This document shows, in pieces, positions 1 to 9,386 of a stretch of DNA of 64,000 nt. The translations under genes were made by a program, and so were the position numbers. The stretch spans positions 248,001-312,000 of the forward strand of contig NZ_QBKG01000001.1 in NCBI RefSeq assembly GCF_003054025.1, in the 5' to 3' direction. The stretch's first letter is position 1. Each line of letters opens with the position of its first letter. The notes beneath the pieces were generated by a model, which was given only the letters and a program-made list of their open reading frames with translations, searched no databases and was not told the origin of the DNA. The stretch is from Capnocytophaga leadbetteri. GTDB lineage: Bacteria; Bacteroidota; Bacteroidia; Flavobacteriales; Flavobacteriaceae.

Positions 1-1
1 T

Positions 2-1984
2 ACCGAAATGTGGGAGCGCTTCTCTTTTTACGGGATGCGCGTGCTACTGATTAACTTTTTAACAATGACCCTCATAGGCTATAACCCAGGTTGGGAATGG
101 AGTACTGAAAACGCAGGAGCTCTCTTTGGCACCTATGTGATGTTGCTCTACCTCACCCCTATATTAGGAGGTATAGTAGCAGATAAGTTTACCGGTTATC
201 GCTGGGCAGTTATTATCGGGGCAGTTATCATCACGTTAGGGCACGTGTCAATGGCGTTTGAGACGGAGTGGTCGCTCTATTTAGGGTTAGCATTTCTGGT
301 GATAGGTACTGGTTTTTTCAAACCTAATATGGTGTCGTTTGTTTCGGAAATGTATAAAGACCTACCTCAGAAGAAAGATGCCGCTTACACCATTTTCTAT
401 ATGGGGGTAAATTCAGGGGCTTTCTTTGGTATGATGCTTTGTGGCTATTTGGCAGAGCGCATAGGCTGGAGCTGGGGCTTTGGTTTAGCAGGAATTTTTA
501 TGTTGCTCGGCACTATACAGTTTTGGTTTGCCAAACCACTCTTTGGCAGTATAGGCGATAAACCTACTACACCAGAGAAAAAAGAGGCGGTAGCAACCCC
601 GCAAGATGAGGAAGAAAAACCTAATCCGTTTACGGTGCTCGATAAGGTGTTAATAGCCTTGGCAGCAGTGATAGGAGTAGGCTATGCGCTAAACGACCCG
701 CTTTCTAAAATATGGAATACAGACCTTTTTGCGTGGGCATCATTGCCTACCCTAAAAGGGCAATACGTAGCGGTAATAGTAGGTTTGGTGGCTTTCTTCT
801 TCTTGATAGCCAGTAGGATAATGCGCTATACCCGCATCGTACGCGATAGAATGCTAACGGTGGTTATCTTTGGCTTCTTTGTAGTTTTCTTTTGGCTTTC
901 GTTTGAGCAAGGCGCTTCGTCTCTTATCATTTTTGCCCGTGATAATGTGGAACGTGAGCTACACGGCAATTGGGCAGTGCTATACAATATTTTTAATGCA
1001 CTGCTGACAGTTATTCCGCTGCTACTCATTAGTTATGTGTTGTTTATACTTGTAAAGAAAACCTATAAAAAGATATTCCCCGCAGTAGTAGTGCTCCTGA
1101 CCTGTTTTTCATTGGTATGGGGTATAGCAGCGTGGATGCTCAATCGCGATTTTAAGACTACCGCCTATAGCGTGACTTACGAAGCCTACGAAACGACAGA
1201 TACACAAGGAAGAACCGTGTACTTGCCTATCACTGAAGAAAATAGGGCTGAAGATGTTGCGAAGAAGAGAGTAACACGCAGTACTATCATAGGGGTAGTA
1301 GATGAGCCGCTGCAAGTGGGTAGTACTATAAAATTATTGTCTAAGAACAACAAAAACACCTCATTCGGCTACGTAAATACAGCTAAAGAGCAATGGGCGC
1401 GCGAGCGAGGTGCCACCTTAGGCAAAGACAATGGGCTGATACCAGCTACCGTTACTGAAGTACGCGACAACTGGGTAGAGGCTACTGTATCGTGGTTTTC
1501 GATACTCAATTCATTCTTTATCATTGCTTTAGCGAGTTTGTTCTCGCGCTGGTGGGATAGCCGATACAATCCGCCCGCAGCAGTAAAATACGGTATAGGC
1601 TTGCTGATGTTGTCTGTAGGGTTTGGACTTTTGGCTATAGGCTCCAGCGGCGTTACTCACGGGGTGAAAGTAAGTATGCTGTGGCTGTTCTTTGCCTATA
1701 TGTTCAATACTATGGGTGAGTTATGCTTATCGCCTGTTGGACTTTCGTACGTATCGAAACTCGTTCCTGGGCGGATGATCGCCTTTATGTTTGGCGTGTG
1801 GTACTTAGCAGTAGCTATAGGGCATAAGTTGGCAGCAGTAGTAGGGGGGCAGATAGAAAATATTACTCGACAATATAGTTTGAGTACTTTCTTTTTGATA
1901 TTCACTATTGTGCCCGCTACGGCAGGGGTGCTGATAATACTGCTCACCCCTTTTATAAAGAAGCTGATGCACGGGGTGAAGTAA
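2..1984 (+). CDS. POT/PTR family proton-dependent oligopeptide transporter (5' truncated by window)
   Basis: Inner-membrane proton-coupled di/tripeptide symporter of the major facilitator superfamily. The reading frame is open to the window edge: the codons before the first Met read T-E, giving TEMWERFSFYGMR, the conserved POT helix-1 motif, so the true start lies upstream. At least 660 residues are present, with many hydrophobic segments. A polar stretch at about residues 365-480, rich in K/R/T, interrupts the last helices and is probably a periplasmic insertion, common in Bacteroidota POT proteins and absent from the shorter E. coli ones. Substrate cannot be told from sequence. It is followed by a repeat-rich gap and the bactofilin promoter. 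Confidence 0.93.
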   Translation, partial: TEMWERFSFYGMRVLLINFLTMTLIGYNPGWEWSTENAGALFGTYVMLLYLTPILGGIVADKFTGYRWAVIIGAVIITLGHVSMAFETEWSLYLGLAFLVIGTGFFKPNMVSFVSEMYKDLPQKKDAAYTIFYMGVNSGAFFGMMLCGYLAERIGWSWGFGLAGIFMLLGTIQFWFAKPLFGSIGDKPTTPEKKEAVATPQDEEEKPNPFTVLDKVLIALAAVIGVGYALNDPLSKIWNTDLFAWASLPTLKGQYVAVIVGLVAFFFLIASRIMRYTRIVRDRMLTVVIFGFFVVFFWLSFEQGASSLIIFARDNVERELHGNWAVLYNIFNALLTVIPLLLISYVLFILVKKTYKKIFPAVVVLLTCFSLVWGIAAWMLNRDFKTTAYSVTYEAYETTDTQGRTVYLPITEENRAEDVAKKRVTRSTIIGVVDEPLQVGSTIKLLSKNNKNTSFGYVNTAKEQWARERGATLGKDNGLIPATVTEVRDNWVEATVSWFSILNSFFIIALASLFSRWWDSRYNPPAAVKYGIGLLMLSVGFGLLAIGSSGVTHGVKVSMLWLFFAYMFNTMGELCLSPVGLSYVSKLVPGRMIAFMFGVWYLAVAIGHKLAAVVGGQIENITRQYSLSTFFLIFTIVPATAGVLIILLTPFIKKLMHGVK

Positions 1985-1990
1985 TCTATT

Positions 1991-2035
1991 GATTAGCTAA
2001 TTTGTCAATTTGCTGATTAAAAGATTAATTATCAG
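1991..2035. repeat. TTAGC/TTTGCTAA short-repeat tract
   Basis: Degenerate direct repeats of the kind GATTAGCTAATTTG just after the transporter stop codon. It is one of more than ten similar tracts at gene borders in this window. Confidence 0.6.
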
Positions 2036-2074
2036 TTTATTATAAAGCTGTGAGAAATATAATTAATTAAAAAA

Positions 2075-2106
2075 TTTGCATTTTCAAAAAAAATATTCTA
2101 CCTTTG
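2075..2106 (+). promoter_or_regulatory. Bacteroidota-type promoter of the bactofilin operon
   Basis: TTTG at 2075-2078 and TACCTTTG at 2099-2106 with a 20-bp spacer fit the -33/-7 consensus of the Bacteroidota primary sigma factor. The bactofilin start codon lies 26 bp downstream. Confidence 0.75.
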
Positions 2107-2131
2107 GGGCTGTGTTTTTAATATAAATGTA

Positions 2132-2557
2132 ATGGCTATATTTAATAAAGAAAGAGACAATAAAACTATGGCAGCAGAAAATACATCAGGAAGTAGCAAC
2201 CGTATCGTTGCAGAAACTAAGTTTAAAGGAGAAATCAACTCTAAGTCTGATTTCAGAATAGATGGTGAGGTAGAAGGTACTTTTCAGACTTCTGGCAAAT
2301 TAGTAGTGGGCAGAACCGGTGTGATAAATGGTACTGTGATATGCGAAAATGCCGATATAGAAGGGAAAGTAACAGGCACTATCAAAATTAGTAGTGTGCT
2401 AAGCCTCAAATCGACTGCAGTGGTAGAAGGTGAGGTGTATGTAGACAAACTTTCAATAGAACCAGGAGCGGTATTTAACGTAACTTGTACAATGAAAGGC
2501 GGTAAAAACTTTACCAATGAAAAACAGCAGAATGCCAACGAAAAACCACTTAAATAA
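2132..2557 (+). CDS. Bactofilin (polymer-forming cytoskeletal protein)
   Basis: Small cytoskeletal protein of the bactofilin family (DUF583), which assembles without nucleotide into filaments near the inner membrane. The 141 residues have the family layout: a short polar N-terminus (about 1-25), a central right-handed beta-helix with regularly spaced Gly/Val-Ile steps (about 28-125; INSKSDFRIDGEVEGT is the typical first turn), and a Lys/Asn-rich tail. It overlaps the next gene. In flavobacteria this gene commonly precedes atpZ and the ATP synthase operon, which suggests a conserved transcription unit rather than a shared function. Confidence 0.9.
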   Translation: MAIFNKERDNKTMAAENTSGSSNRIVAETKFKGEINSKSDFRIDGEVEGTFQTSGKLVVGRTGVINGTVICENADIEGKVTGTIKISSVLSLKSTAVVEGEVYVDKLSIEPGAVFNVTCTMKGGKNFTNEKQQNANEKPLK

Positions 2558-2750
2558 GTGGATATACTTCTCACAAGCAGGACTACAAATGGCTATTACT
2601 ATAGCTGTTTGTAGTTTTTTTGGTGTTTGGCTAGATACCAAACTACCTAACGACTACTCGCTCTGTACAGTGGTGTGCAGCCTTATAGGGGTGATAGGGG
2701 CAATGTACAGCATTATCAGAAAAGCCCAACGAATGACCGATGAATCGTAG
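2532..2750 (+). CDS. AtpZ/AtpI-family F0F1 ATP synthase accessory membrane protein
   Basis: Two-helix membrane protein (72 residues from this start) of the AtpZ/AtpI family, which assists assembly of the c-ring or ion uptake for the F-type ATP synthase. Helices lie at about 13-33 and 42-62, and the loop carries the family signature GVWLDTKLP. The ATG at 2532 is preferred; an in-frame ATG at 2517 would add five residues but lies deeper inside the bactofilin gene. It overlaps the following gene by 11 bp. No atpB or other ATP synthase gene follows, although that is the usual flavobacterial arrangement. Confidence 0.8.
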   Translation: MPTKNHLNKWIYFSQAGLQMAITIAVCSFFGVWLDTKLPNDYSLCTVVCSLIGVIGAMYSIIRKAQRMTDES

Positions 2751-3126
2751 CCTTAAATACTTACTTTTATACCTTATAGCCCTATTGCCTATAGCAGCAG
2801 GTCTATACTATATTGCCAATTACTACATCAATGAACAAGGGATAGCCCTTTTTTATAGTGCTGCCCAAATAGCAGGGGTGCATAGCGGGTTGTCATTAGT
2901 GCTCTTTGCTATTATTTTGGCAGTGAATAGTTGGCATCCTACCTATACGGCATTTGCTTTTATGGGGGCATTGGTGGTACGACTGATTTTTGTGGTAATA
3001 GCAGCATTGCCATTGGCTACCGCTGCCAGTCTATATCCTTATCACGAAGCCCTATTTATTATTATCCCCTCATTTGTGATGATTGCTTTAGAGGCTGTCT
3101 TTACGATTAGAAAATTAGCAGATTAG
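2740..3126 (+). CDS. Four-helix membrane protein, DUF6168-like
   Basis: Hydrophobic 128-residue protein with four predicted membrane helices (about 5-27, 42-62, 66-88, 98-120). The position directly after atpZ matches the small membrane protein (DUF6168-like) found between atpZ and atpB in many flavobacteria; the assignment rests mainly on synteny, and function is unknown. Translation overlaps atpZ, so the two are probably coupled. The last residues, KLAD, and the stop codon are encoded by a copy of the TTAGCAGATTAG repeat, so the C-terminus has probably been remodelled by the repeat. Confidence 0.6.
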   Translation: MNRSLKYLLLYLIALLPIAAGLYYIANYYINEQGIALFYSAAQIAGVHSGLSLVLFAIILAVNSWHPTYTAFAFMGALVVRLIFVVIAALPLATAASLYPYHEALFIIIPSFVMIALEAVFTIRKLAD

Positions 3127-3134
3127 CAAATTGA
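3112..3134. repeat. TTAGC repeat tract at a gene junction
   Basis: AAATTAGCAGATTAGCAAATT spans the stop codon of one gene and the presumed TTG start of the next. Confidence 0.6.
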
Positions 3135-3535
3135 CAAAGAATTTTTATATTTTTATAGCACTACTATGCGCTATGGCTTGGGGGTGGCTATTGGGGCAAC
3201 AAGTTATGCAATCGCATAATGTAGGACTTACAGTTTGCACTCTAAAAGCAGTGACAGGCTATCCTTGTCCGTCTTGTGGCACTACTCGTTCGGCTAGTGC
3301 CCTAATAGCAGGTCATTGGAAAGAAGGACTGTATGCCAATCCGCTGGGGGGAGTAGTTTTAGTGTGGCTTATCATTACCACTTTGTGGTTGCTGTACGAC
3401 GCCTTAGTGTGGCGCAACACCCTGCAACAAGCCTATAAGAGAGTAGGACGCATACTACAGAAGAGGTATGTTTGGATACCACTTGCGGTACTAATAGCAC
3501 TTAATTGGGTGTGGAATATTCAGAAAGGATTATGA
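3131..3535 (+). CDS. DUF2752 family membrane protein
   Basis: 134-residue protein of the DUF2752 family, small membrane proteins of unknown function. The family core is plain: CTLKAVTGYPCPSCGTTRS (about residues 36-54), with Cys at the start and a PCPSCG pair, suggesting a redox or metal role. An N-terminal helix (5-22), a central helix (72-92) and a C-terminal helix (115-130) are visible. The start is probably the TTG at 3131, which sits inside the short repeat; no ATG lies closer than codon 15. The stop overlaps the ruvX start (ATGA). Confidence 0.8.
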   Translation: MTKNFYIFIALLCAMAWGWLLGQQVMQSHNVGLTVCTLKAVTGYPCPSCGTTRSASALIAGHWKEGLYANPLGGVVLVWLIITTLWLLYDALVWRNTLQQAYKRVGRILQKRYVWIPLAVLIALNWVWNIQKGL

Positions 3536-3942
3536 GAATTTTATCTATTGATTACGGTACAAAACGGACAGGCTTAGCGGTGACAGACCCTTTGAAGCTG
3601 ATAGCATCGGGGCTTACTACAGTTGATACGCCTCAGTTGCTTCCGTTTTTAGAAAAATATACAGCTGAAGAAGCGGTAGAGGCTTTTGTGATAGGATTGC
3701 CTAAACGACTTAACAATGAAGACTCGGCTGTAGAAGCTGATATTCAGCAACTACTCACTAAGCTGAAAGAACGTTTCCCCACTATTAAAATACATCGGTA
3801 TGATGAGCGTTTTACTTCGAAAATAGCTTTTCAAACGATGATAGATAGCGGGCTTAAGAAAAAACAACGACAAAATAAAGCACTTATTGATGAAATAAGT
3901 GCGACACTGATATTGCAAGATTTTTTAAATTTAGCGAATTAA
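3532..3942 (+). CDS. ruvX: Putative pre-16S rRNA nuclease / Holliday junction resolvase RuvX (YqgF)
   Basis: RNase H-fold nuclease of the YqgF/RuvX family, an essential protein thought to process the 5' end of 16S rRNA, with Holliday-junction resolution also proposed. The 136 residues begin MRILSIDYGTKRTGLAV, the first family motif with its metal-binding Asp; the second acidic motif is near YDERFTS and the last is the DEISATLILQDFL helix. The ATG at 3532 is chosen over an in-frame ATG nine codons earlier, because it overlaps the upstream stop as ATGA and is preceded by AGAAAGGA. Confidence 0.92.
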   Translation: MRILSIDYGTKRTGLAVTDPLKLIASGLTTVDTPQLLPFLEKYTAEEAVEAFVIGLPKRLNNEDSAVEADIQQLLTKLKERFPTIKIHRYDERFTSKIAFQTMIDSGLKKKQRQNKALIDEISATLILQDFLNLAN

Positions 3943-3949
3943 TAATCTG

Positions 3950-5992
3950 ATGAAACCTCCAAAAGCGAAGAAAATACCCCATATATTTAATGAGTTTGGC
4001 AACAAGCGCGTGGATAATTACTATTGGCTGCGAGAGCGTGAAAACCCTGAGGTGATTGCCTATTTAGAGGCGGAAAACGCCTATTACAAAGCGGAGACGG
4101 CACATACCCAAGCGCTGCAAGATACGCTTTTTGCTGAGATGAAAGCCCGCATAAAAGAAGATGACAGTTCGGTGCCTTATTACTATAATGGGTATTGGTA
4201 TCGCACTCGCTATGAGGTAGGCAAAGATTACCCTATCTATCTAAGACAGCGTGAGACCTTAGAAGCACCTGAAGAAGTGCTATTTGATTGCAATGCAATG
4301 GCCAAAGGTAAGGCTTACTTTCAATTGGATAGCTTTGCCGTAAGTGATGACAACCAGTGGGCGGTGTATGGAGTTGATACTGTGTCGCGCCGCCAATACA
4401 CGCTACAAATTAAGAACCTTAGCACAGGCGAAGTACTGCCTTACCAGATAAAAAACACTAATGGGCAAGCGGTATGGGCAGCTGACAACCACACCATTTT
4501 CTACGCAAAAAATCACACAAAAACCCTCCGTACTTATAAGATATACCGACATACATTGGGCACAGACCCTAAAAATGATGTGTTGGTGTTTTGGGAAAAA
4601 GATGATACTTTTGACACCTATGTATATCGCGAAAAGTCTCGTAAATATATAGTAATAGGCAGTGAGAGTACCCTTACTTCAGAATACCAAATCCTTAATG
4701 CATACACCCCACACGAGAGTTTTAAAGTATTTCAGTCGCGCATAAGAGGGCTTGAGTACGACATAGCACATTACGAAGACTTTTTTTATATTCTCACCAA
4801 TAAAGACGGGGCAACTAACTTTAAATTGATCCGCACTCCTGAAGCAGCTACCGAGCAAGAATATTGGCAGGAGGTAATTGCACATCGTCCTGAAGTACGA
4901 CTTAATGATATAGAAATTTTTAAAGAATATTTGGTAATAGAGGAAGTGTATAACGGTTTGGAACGCATACAGATACGCAGTTGGGATGGCTCTGTATGTT
5001 ATTACCTGCCTTTTGAGAGTGAAACTTATACCGCTTATACTACTCAGAATGTAGCTTTTGAGACCGAATGGCTGCGCTATAATTATCAATCACTGGCGAC
5101 CCCAGCCTCGATAATAGAGTACAATATGCGTACAGGAGAGCAGCGCATACTGAAAGAACAAGAGATATTAGGCGGAACTTTCAGTAAAGAGAATTACGTA
5201 GAAGAACGGCTTTGGGCTACCGCCCCTGATGGCACAAAAGTGCCTATCTCGCTTGTATATCGCAAGGGAATTGAGAAAAATGGTGCAAATCCTTTGCTGC
5301 TTTATGGTTATGGGGCTTATGGGGTGACCATTAATCCTTATTTTTCTACTACGCGTTTGAGTTTGTTAGACAGAGGTTTTATTTATGCCATAGCACATAT
5401 ACGCGGAGGGGAGTATTTGGGTAGGAATTGGTATGAAGACGGCAAACTGCTCAAGAAGAAACATACTTTTGATGATTTTATAGCTTGTTCGCGTTACCTT
5501 ATCGACCAGCAATACACTTCGCCATCGCATCTTTATGCCGAAGGAGGTTCAGCAGGAGGCTTGCTGATAGGAGCTGTGATTAATGAAGCACCAGAACTTT
5601 ATAAGGCAGTGATAGCCTCAGTACCTTTTGTAGATGTGGTGACTACTATGCTCGATGAGAGCATCCCCCTAACAACAGGAGAGTATGATGAGTGGGGGAA
5701 TCCTAATGAAAAAGAGTATTACGAATATATGCTTTCTTATTCGCCTTACGACCAAGTGCGTCGGCAAGCCTATCCAGCTATATATGTTTCGGCTGGGCTA
5801 CACGACTCGCAAGTGCAGTACTGGGAGCCAGCTAAGTGGGTAGCCAAACTGCGCGAGCTAAAAACAGATACCCACCCACTTTATTTAGATACTAATATGG
5901 AGGCTGGTCACGGGGGAGCTTCGGGACGCTTTGAAGCCTTGAAAGAAACGGCCAAAGAATACGCGTTTTTAATTAGCCAATTAGCAGATTAG
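3950..5992 (+). CDS. Oligopeptidase B (S9A prolyl oligopeptidase family)
   Basis: Cytosolic serine peptidase that cuts short peptides, typically after Lys/Arg. 680 residues match the usual length. The N-terminal seven-bladed propeller (about 75-400) limits access to the C-terminal alpha/beta hydrolase domain. The catalytic triad is visible: Ser534 in GGSAGG, Asp619 in AGLHDSQV and His654 in EAGHGG. No signal peptide is seen. It starts 7 bp after ruvX, so the two may be cotranscribed. The C-terminal residues ISQLAD and the stop are formed by the TTAGC repeat, unlike the rest of the protein. Confidence 0.92.
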   Translation: MKPPKAKKIPHIFNEFGNKRVDNYYWLRERENPEVIAYLEAENAYYKAETAHTQALQDTLFAEMKARIKEDDSSVPYYYNGYWYRTRYEVGKDYPIYLRQRETLEAPEEVLFDCNAMAKGKAYFQLDSFAVSDDNQWAVYGVDTVSRRQYTLQIKNLSTGEVLPYQIKNTNGQAVWAADNHTIFYAKNHTKTLRTYKIYRHTLGTDPKNDVLVFWEKDDTFDTYVYREKSRKYIVIGSESTLTSEYQILNAYTPHESFKVFQSRIRGLEYDIAHYEDFFYILTNKDGATNFKLIRTPEAATEQEYWQEVIAHRPEVRLNDIEIFKEYLVIEEVYNGLERIQIRSWDGSVCYYLPFESETYTAYTTQNVAFETEWLRYNYQSLATPASIIEYNMRTGEQRILKEQEILGGTFSKENYVEERLWATAPDGTKVPISLVYRKGIEKNGANPLLLYGYGAYGVTINPYFSTTRLSLLDRGFIYAIAHIRGGEYLGRNWYEDGKLLKKKHTFDDFIACSRYLIDQQYTSPSHLYAEGGSAGGLLIGAVINEAPELYKAVIASVPFVDVVTTMLDESIPLTTGEYDEWGNPNEKEYYEYMLSYSPYDQVRRQAYPAIYVSAGLHDSQVQYWEPAKWVAKLRELKTDTHPLYLDTNMEAGHGGASGRFEALKETAKEYAFLISQLAD

Positions 5993-6012
5993 CAAATTTT
6001 TACATTTGCTAA
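5971..6012. repeat. TTAGC repeat tract overlapping the oligopeptidase stop codon
   Basis: Tandem AATTAGCCAATTAGCAGATTAGC-type units encode the last residues of oligopeptidase B and run into an inverted repeat. Confidence 0.65.
5989..6012 (+). terminator. Hairpin after oligopeptidase B
   Basis: TTAGCAAAT (5989-5997) pairs with ATTTGCTAA (6004-6012) across a 6-nt loop. It overlaps the stop codon and could end the operon, though no U-run follows. Confidence 0.45.
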
Positions 6013-6279
6013 AACTCGTGCATTCTAATTTCTGGCTTAGAAAATAGACTTTTGTTTTTTAAATAATTTAAAAATGCGTCTTGTTTTTCAATAAATAGAA
6101 AGCAGAAGTATTTTTCTAATTATAGCGTTCTTGCCGATTAATAGTGTGGATAGAACACTTAAAAATCCTTAAAAAATTTTCTTTTATTGTATATTTTCTT
6201 CTTATAATTTGATATTCAGCGGCTTGCTTATTTCGAAATGTTAAAAAATACACTATTCTTAAATTTTATTGTAAAAAGT
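6013..6279. other. AT-rich intergenic region upstream of the glycan locus
   Basis: Very AT-rich and without a convincing ORF, tRNA or conserved RNA. It separates oligopeptidase B from the SusC promoter and may hold regulator-binding sites; no obvious long inverted repeat was seen. Confidence 0.5.
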
Positions 6280-6310
6280 TTTGTTGGTTGTTAAAATAAT
6301 CTTAACTTTG
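6280..6310 (+). promoter_or_regulatory. Promoter of the SusC/SusD glycan locus
   Basis: TTTG at 6280-6283 and TAACTTTG at 6303-6310 with a 19-bp spacer, 29 bp before the SusC start codon. It probably drives all five genes. Confidence 0.75.
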
Positions 6311-6339
6311 CCCCAAAATTAATTTATTTCAATAAAGTA

Positions 6340-9300
6340 ATGAAGGTAAAAATATCAATGTTGCTATTCGTTTTTGCGCTATTTAGTAGTGCACTATTTG
6401 CGCAAACGAAAGTATCTGTGACAGGTACAGTTACAGGTAACGATGGATTACCCCTTCCTGGGGTAAGTGTTGTCATTAAAGGTACAACACGTGGTGTTTC
6501 AACTGACTTTGACGGGAAGTACGAAATTCAAGCTGCCGGCAATGAGGTACTTGAATTTAGTTCGTTAGGCTACACTTCGCAGTCAAAAAAAGTTGATAAG
6601 TCAAGTGGTAAACTTACTTTAAACGTTGTTTTGAAGGAAGAAGCCCAACAGCTTGGTGAGGTAGTAGTAACTGCCCTTGGTATCAAGCGTGAGCAAAAGG
6701 CGTTGAGCTACAACGTACAACAGGTAAAATCAGAAGAACTTACCAAAGTGAAAGATGTGAACGTAGTGAATAGCCTTAATGGTAAAGTAGCAGGGGTAAA
6801 TATCCAACGCAGCTCAGCTGGGGTTGGTGGTGCTACTAAAGTGGTAATGCGTGGTCTTAAGTCAATTGATGGTAACAACGGTGTGTTATACGTGATTGAT
6901 GGGGTGCCATTGTATAACAAACAAAATGACTCAGCAGGTGCAATGAGCCGTCCTGGTGGAGGTGAAGGTATCGCAGACTTCAACCCAGAGGATATTGAAA
7001 GTATCAACGTACTAACAGGTCCTTCAGCTGCTGCTCTTTATGGTAGTGAGGCTGCTAACGGGGTTATCCTTATCAACACCAAAAAAGGTAAGGAAGGAAA
7101 AACAGAGGTTAGTATCTCAAGTAGTATAGAGGTGATGACCCCTATAATGCTACCTGAGTTTCAAAATACTTATGGAAGTATAGGAGATAAGAGTTGGGGG
7201 GCTAAATTAGCTACACCTTCTACATTTGAGCCTCGCAAGTTCTTCAATACTGGTACTAATATGATGAACTCTGTGACTTTCTCAACCGGTAATGTACAAA
7301 ACCAAACTTTTGTATCGGCTGCTCAAACTGAAGCAGAAGGTCTTATTCCTAATAACGCTTACTATCGTTATAATGTAGGGGTACGCAATACTGCTAAATT
7401 TGCAAAAGAAAAGCTACACTTAGATGTAAGTGGTAACTTTATCCGTCAAGGGAACCGTAATATGATAGCAGGTGGTGGTTACTTTAACCCATTAGTAGGT
7501 TTATACTTGATGCCTCGTAGTTTAGACTACAGAGATGTAGAAGCTTACGAACGTTATAACCCAGCACGTGGCATCTATGAAAAATACCAACCTTATTCAG
7601 AACAAGCAGATAGTTACTTCTCTGAAAACCCTTATTGGGTAGCTAATCGTGAGTTATTCTTAAACAACAAAAAACGTTATATGATGTCAGCTTCATTAAA
7701 ATACGAAATCTTAAGCTGGTTAAACATCTCAGGACGTGTACGTTTGGATAACGACTATGGTACAAAAGAAGAAAAATTATATGCAAGTACTACTAACTTC
7801 TTAGTAGGATGGAAACCAGAGTTTGGTCCTCACGACAAAGGTTATTACAGTGTTGGCAACTCAAAAGATGAGCAAACATATGCAGATATTATGCTCAATA
7901 TGAACAAAAACTTTGGTGAAGATTTCTCACTTACTGCTAACTTAGGTTCAAGCTACAACGATCGTTACAGCACAAGTTTATCAGCAGGAGGTTATCTTTT
8001 CCGTTTGCCTAACCTGTTTTCAGCCGCAAACTTCGATCCACAAATAGGAGGTTCAGGACAAGGTTATTCACGAGCTAAGAATGTAGCTGTTTTCGGTAGT
8101 GCAGAGCTTGGCTACAAAGGAATGCTTTACCTTTCTGTTACAGGCCGTAATGACTGGTCATCACAGCTAGTAAACTCAGCAGAGCCTTCTTTCTTCTATC
8201 CATCAGTAGGACTTTCAGGAGTTATTTCGCAAATGGTAAAACTACCACAATTTATTAACTATTTGAAAGTACGTGGTTCATATACCGAAGTAGGTTCGCC
8301 TATTAGCAAAACAGGTATCACTCCTGGTACTATTACCCATAATCTGACTTCTTCAGGCCTAACCACCAACAAGGTATATCCTTATCCAGAATTTAAAGCA
8401 GAACGTACTGCCTCTTGGGAAGCAGGTCTGAATACAAAACTTTTTGATAATACTTTGTCTGTTGATTTGACTTTGTATAAATCAAATACTTTCAACCAAT
8501 TCTTTGAACAAGAGTTATCTTCTTCATCTATTTACTCATCATTCTATTTGCAAGCAGGTAATGTAGAAAACCGTGGGGTAGAACTATCAGTAAACTATAA
8601 TAAAGAGTTCTTTAACAAAGAATTGAATTGGAATTCTACTCTTACTTATTCTCGTAACGTGAATGAGATAAAAGAACTTGTACGCGGTTATCGCAATCCA
8701 TTTACAGGACAATTATTTGATATTACAGAAGTGCGCAAAGGTAGCACCGTATTGCGCGAAGGTGGTAGTATGTCTGATATAACAGTAAGAGGTGTTTTAT
8801 CTCGCAATAAAAATGGCGAACTTATAGAAGAAGCAGCTCAGTACCAATATGATCAAACACAAGAAATAAAATTAGGACGTTCAACCCCAGATTTCCAAAT
8901 GGGATGGAGAAATACATTGTCTTTCAGAAATATAGACTTTAGTTTCTTGTTCAATGGTAGTTTTGGTGGTATTGTACTTTCTGGTACACAGCCTTACCTT
9001 GATGCTTATGGTGTATCAAAAGCTTCAGCTGAAGCACGCGATGCTGGAGGGGTAATGGTAAATGGCAAGTTATATGATGCTCAAAAGTATTATAACACCA
9101 TTAAAAAACTTCCTGGTTACTACTCTTATGACGCTACTAATGTACGTTTACAAGAAGTATCACTTTCTTATTCATTAGATGGTAAACACTTTTGCGATAA
9201 AGTAAAAAGAGTAACTCTTGGAGTTATCGGTACTAACCTTTGGATGATATATAACAAAGCTCCTTTTGACCCACAACTTACTTTTGGTGTAGGTACTTAT

Positions 9301-9369
9301 GCTGCAACTGAGTTCTTTATGACTCCTAGTGCCGCTACTTATGGAGCAAGTTTGAAAATTCAATTTTAA
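6340..9369 (+). CDS. SusC/RagA family TonB-dependent outer membrane transporter
   Basis: TonB-dependent outer-membrane channel that imports oligosaccharides together with its SusD partner. The 1009 residues show a signal peptide (1-21, ending LFAQ), a carboxypeptidase-regulatory-like domain (about 25-98; VTGTVTGNDGLPLPGVSVV), a plug domain (about 108-235; VVTALGIKREQK and VLYVIDGVPL are the SusC signature) and a long beta-barrel ending in the aromatic residue F. It is intact and of normal family length. The SusD-like gene follows after 17 bp, the standard polysaccharide-utilisation pair. The ligand is not readable from this gene, but neighbours point to glycoprotein glycans. Confidence 0.96.
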   Translation: MKVKISMLLFVFALFSSALFAQTKVSVTGTVTGNDGLPLPGVSVVIKGTTRGVSTDFDGKYEIQAAGNEVLEFSSLGYTSQSKKVDKSSGKLTLNVVLKEEAQQLGEVVVTALGIKREQKALSYNVQQVKSEELTKVKDVNVVNSLNGKVAGVNIQRSSAGVGGATKVVMRGLKSIDGNNGVLYVIDGVPLYNKQNDSAGAMSRPGGGEGIADFNPEDIESINVLTGPSAAALYGSEAANGVILINTKKGKEGKTEVSISSSIEVMTPIMLPEFQNTYGSIGDKSWGAKLATPSTFEPRKFFNTGTNMMNSVTFSTGNVQNQTFVSAAQTEAEGLIPNNAYYRYNVGVRNTAKFAKEKLHLDVSGNFIRQGNRNMIAGGGYFNPLVGLYLMPRSLDYRDVEAYERYNPARGIYEKYQPYSEQADSYFSENPYWVANRELFLNNKKRYMMSASLKYEILSWLNISGRVRLDNDYGTKEEKLYASTTNFLVGWKPEFGPHDKGYYSVGNSKDEQTYADIMLNMNKNFGEDFSLTANLGSSYNDRYSTSLSAGGYLFRLPNLFSAANFDPQIGGSGQGYSRAKNVAVFGSAELGYKGMLYLSVTGRNDWSSQLVNSAEPSFFYPSVGLSGVISQMVKLPQFINYLKVRGSYTEVGSPISKTGITPGTITHNLTSSGLTTNKVYPYPEFKAERTASWEAGLNTKLFDNTLSVDLTLYKSNTFNQFFEQELSSSSIYSSFYLQAGNVENRGVELSVNYNKEFFNKELNWNSTLTYSRNVNEIKELVRGYRNPFTGQLFDITEVRKGSTVLREGGSMSDITVRGVLSRNKNGELIEEAAQYQYDQTQEIKLGRSTPDFQMGWRNTLSFRNIDFSFLFNGSFGGIVLSGTQPYLDAYGVSKASAEARDAGGVMVNGKLYDAQKYYNTIKKLPGYYSYDATNVRLQEVSLSYSLDGKHFCDKVKRVTLGVIGTNLWMIYNKAPFDPQLTFGVGTYAATEFFMTPSAATYGASLKIQF

Positions 9370-9386
9370 TTAAAAAAACAACGACA

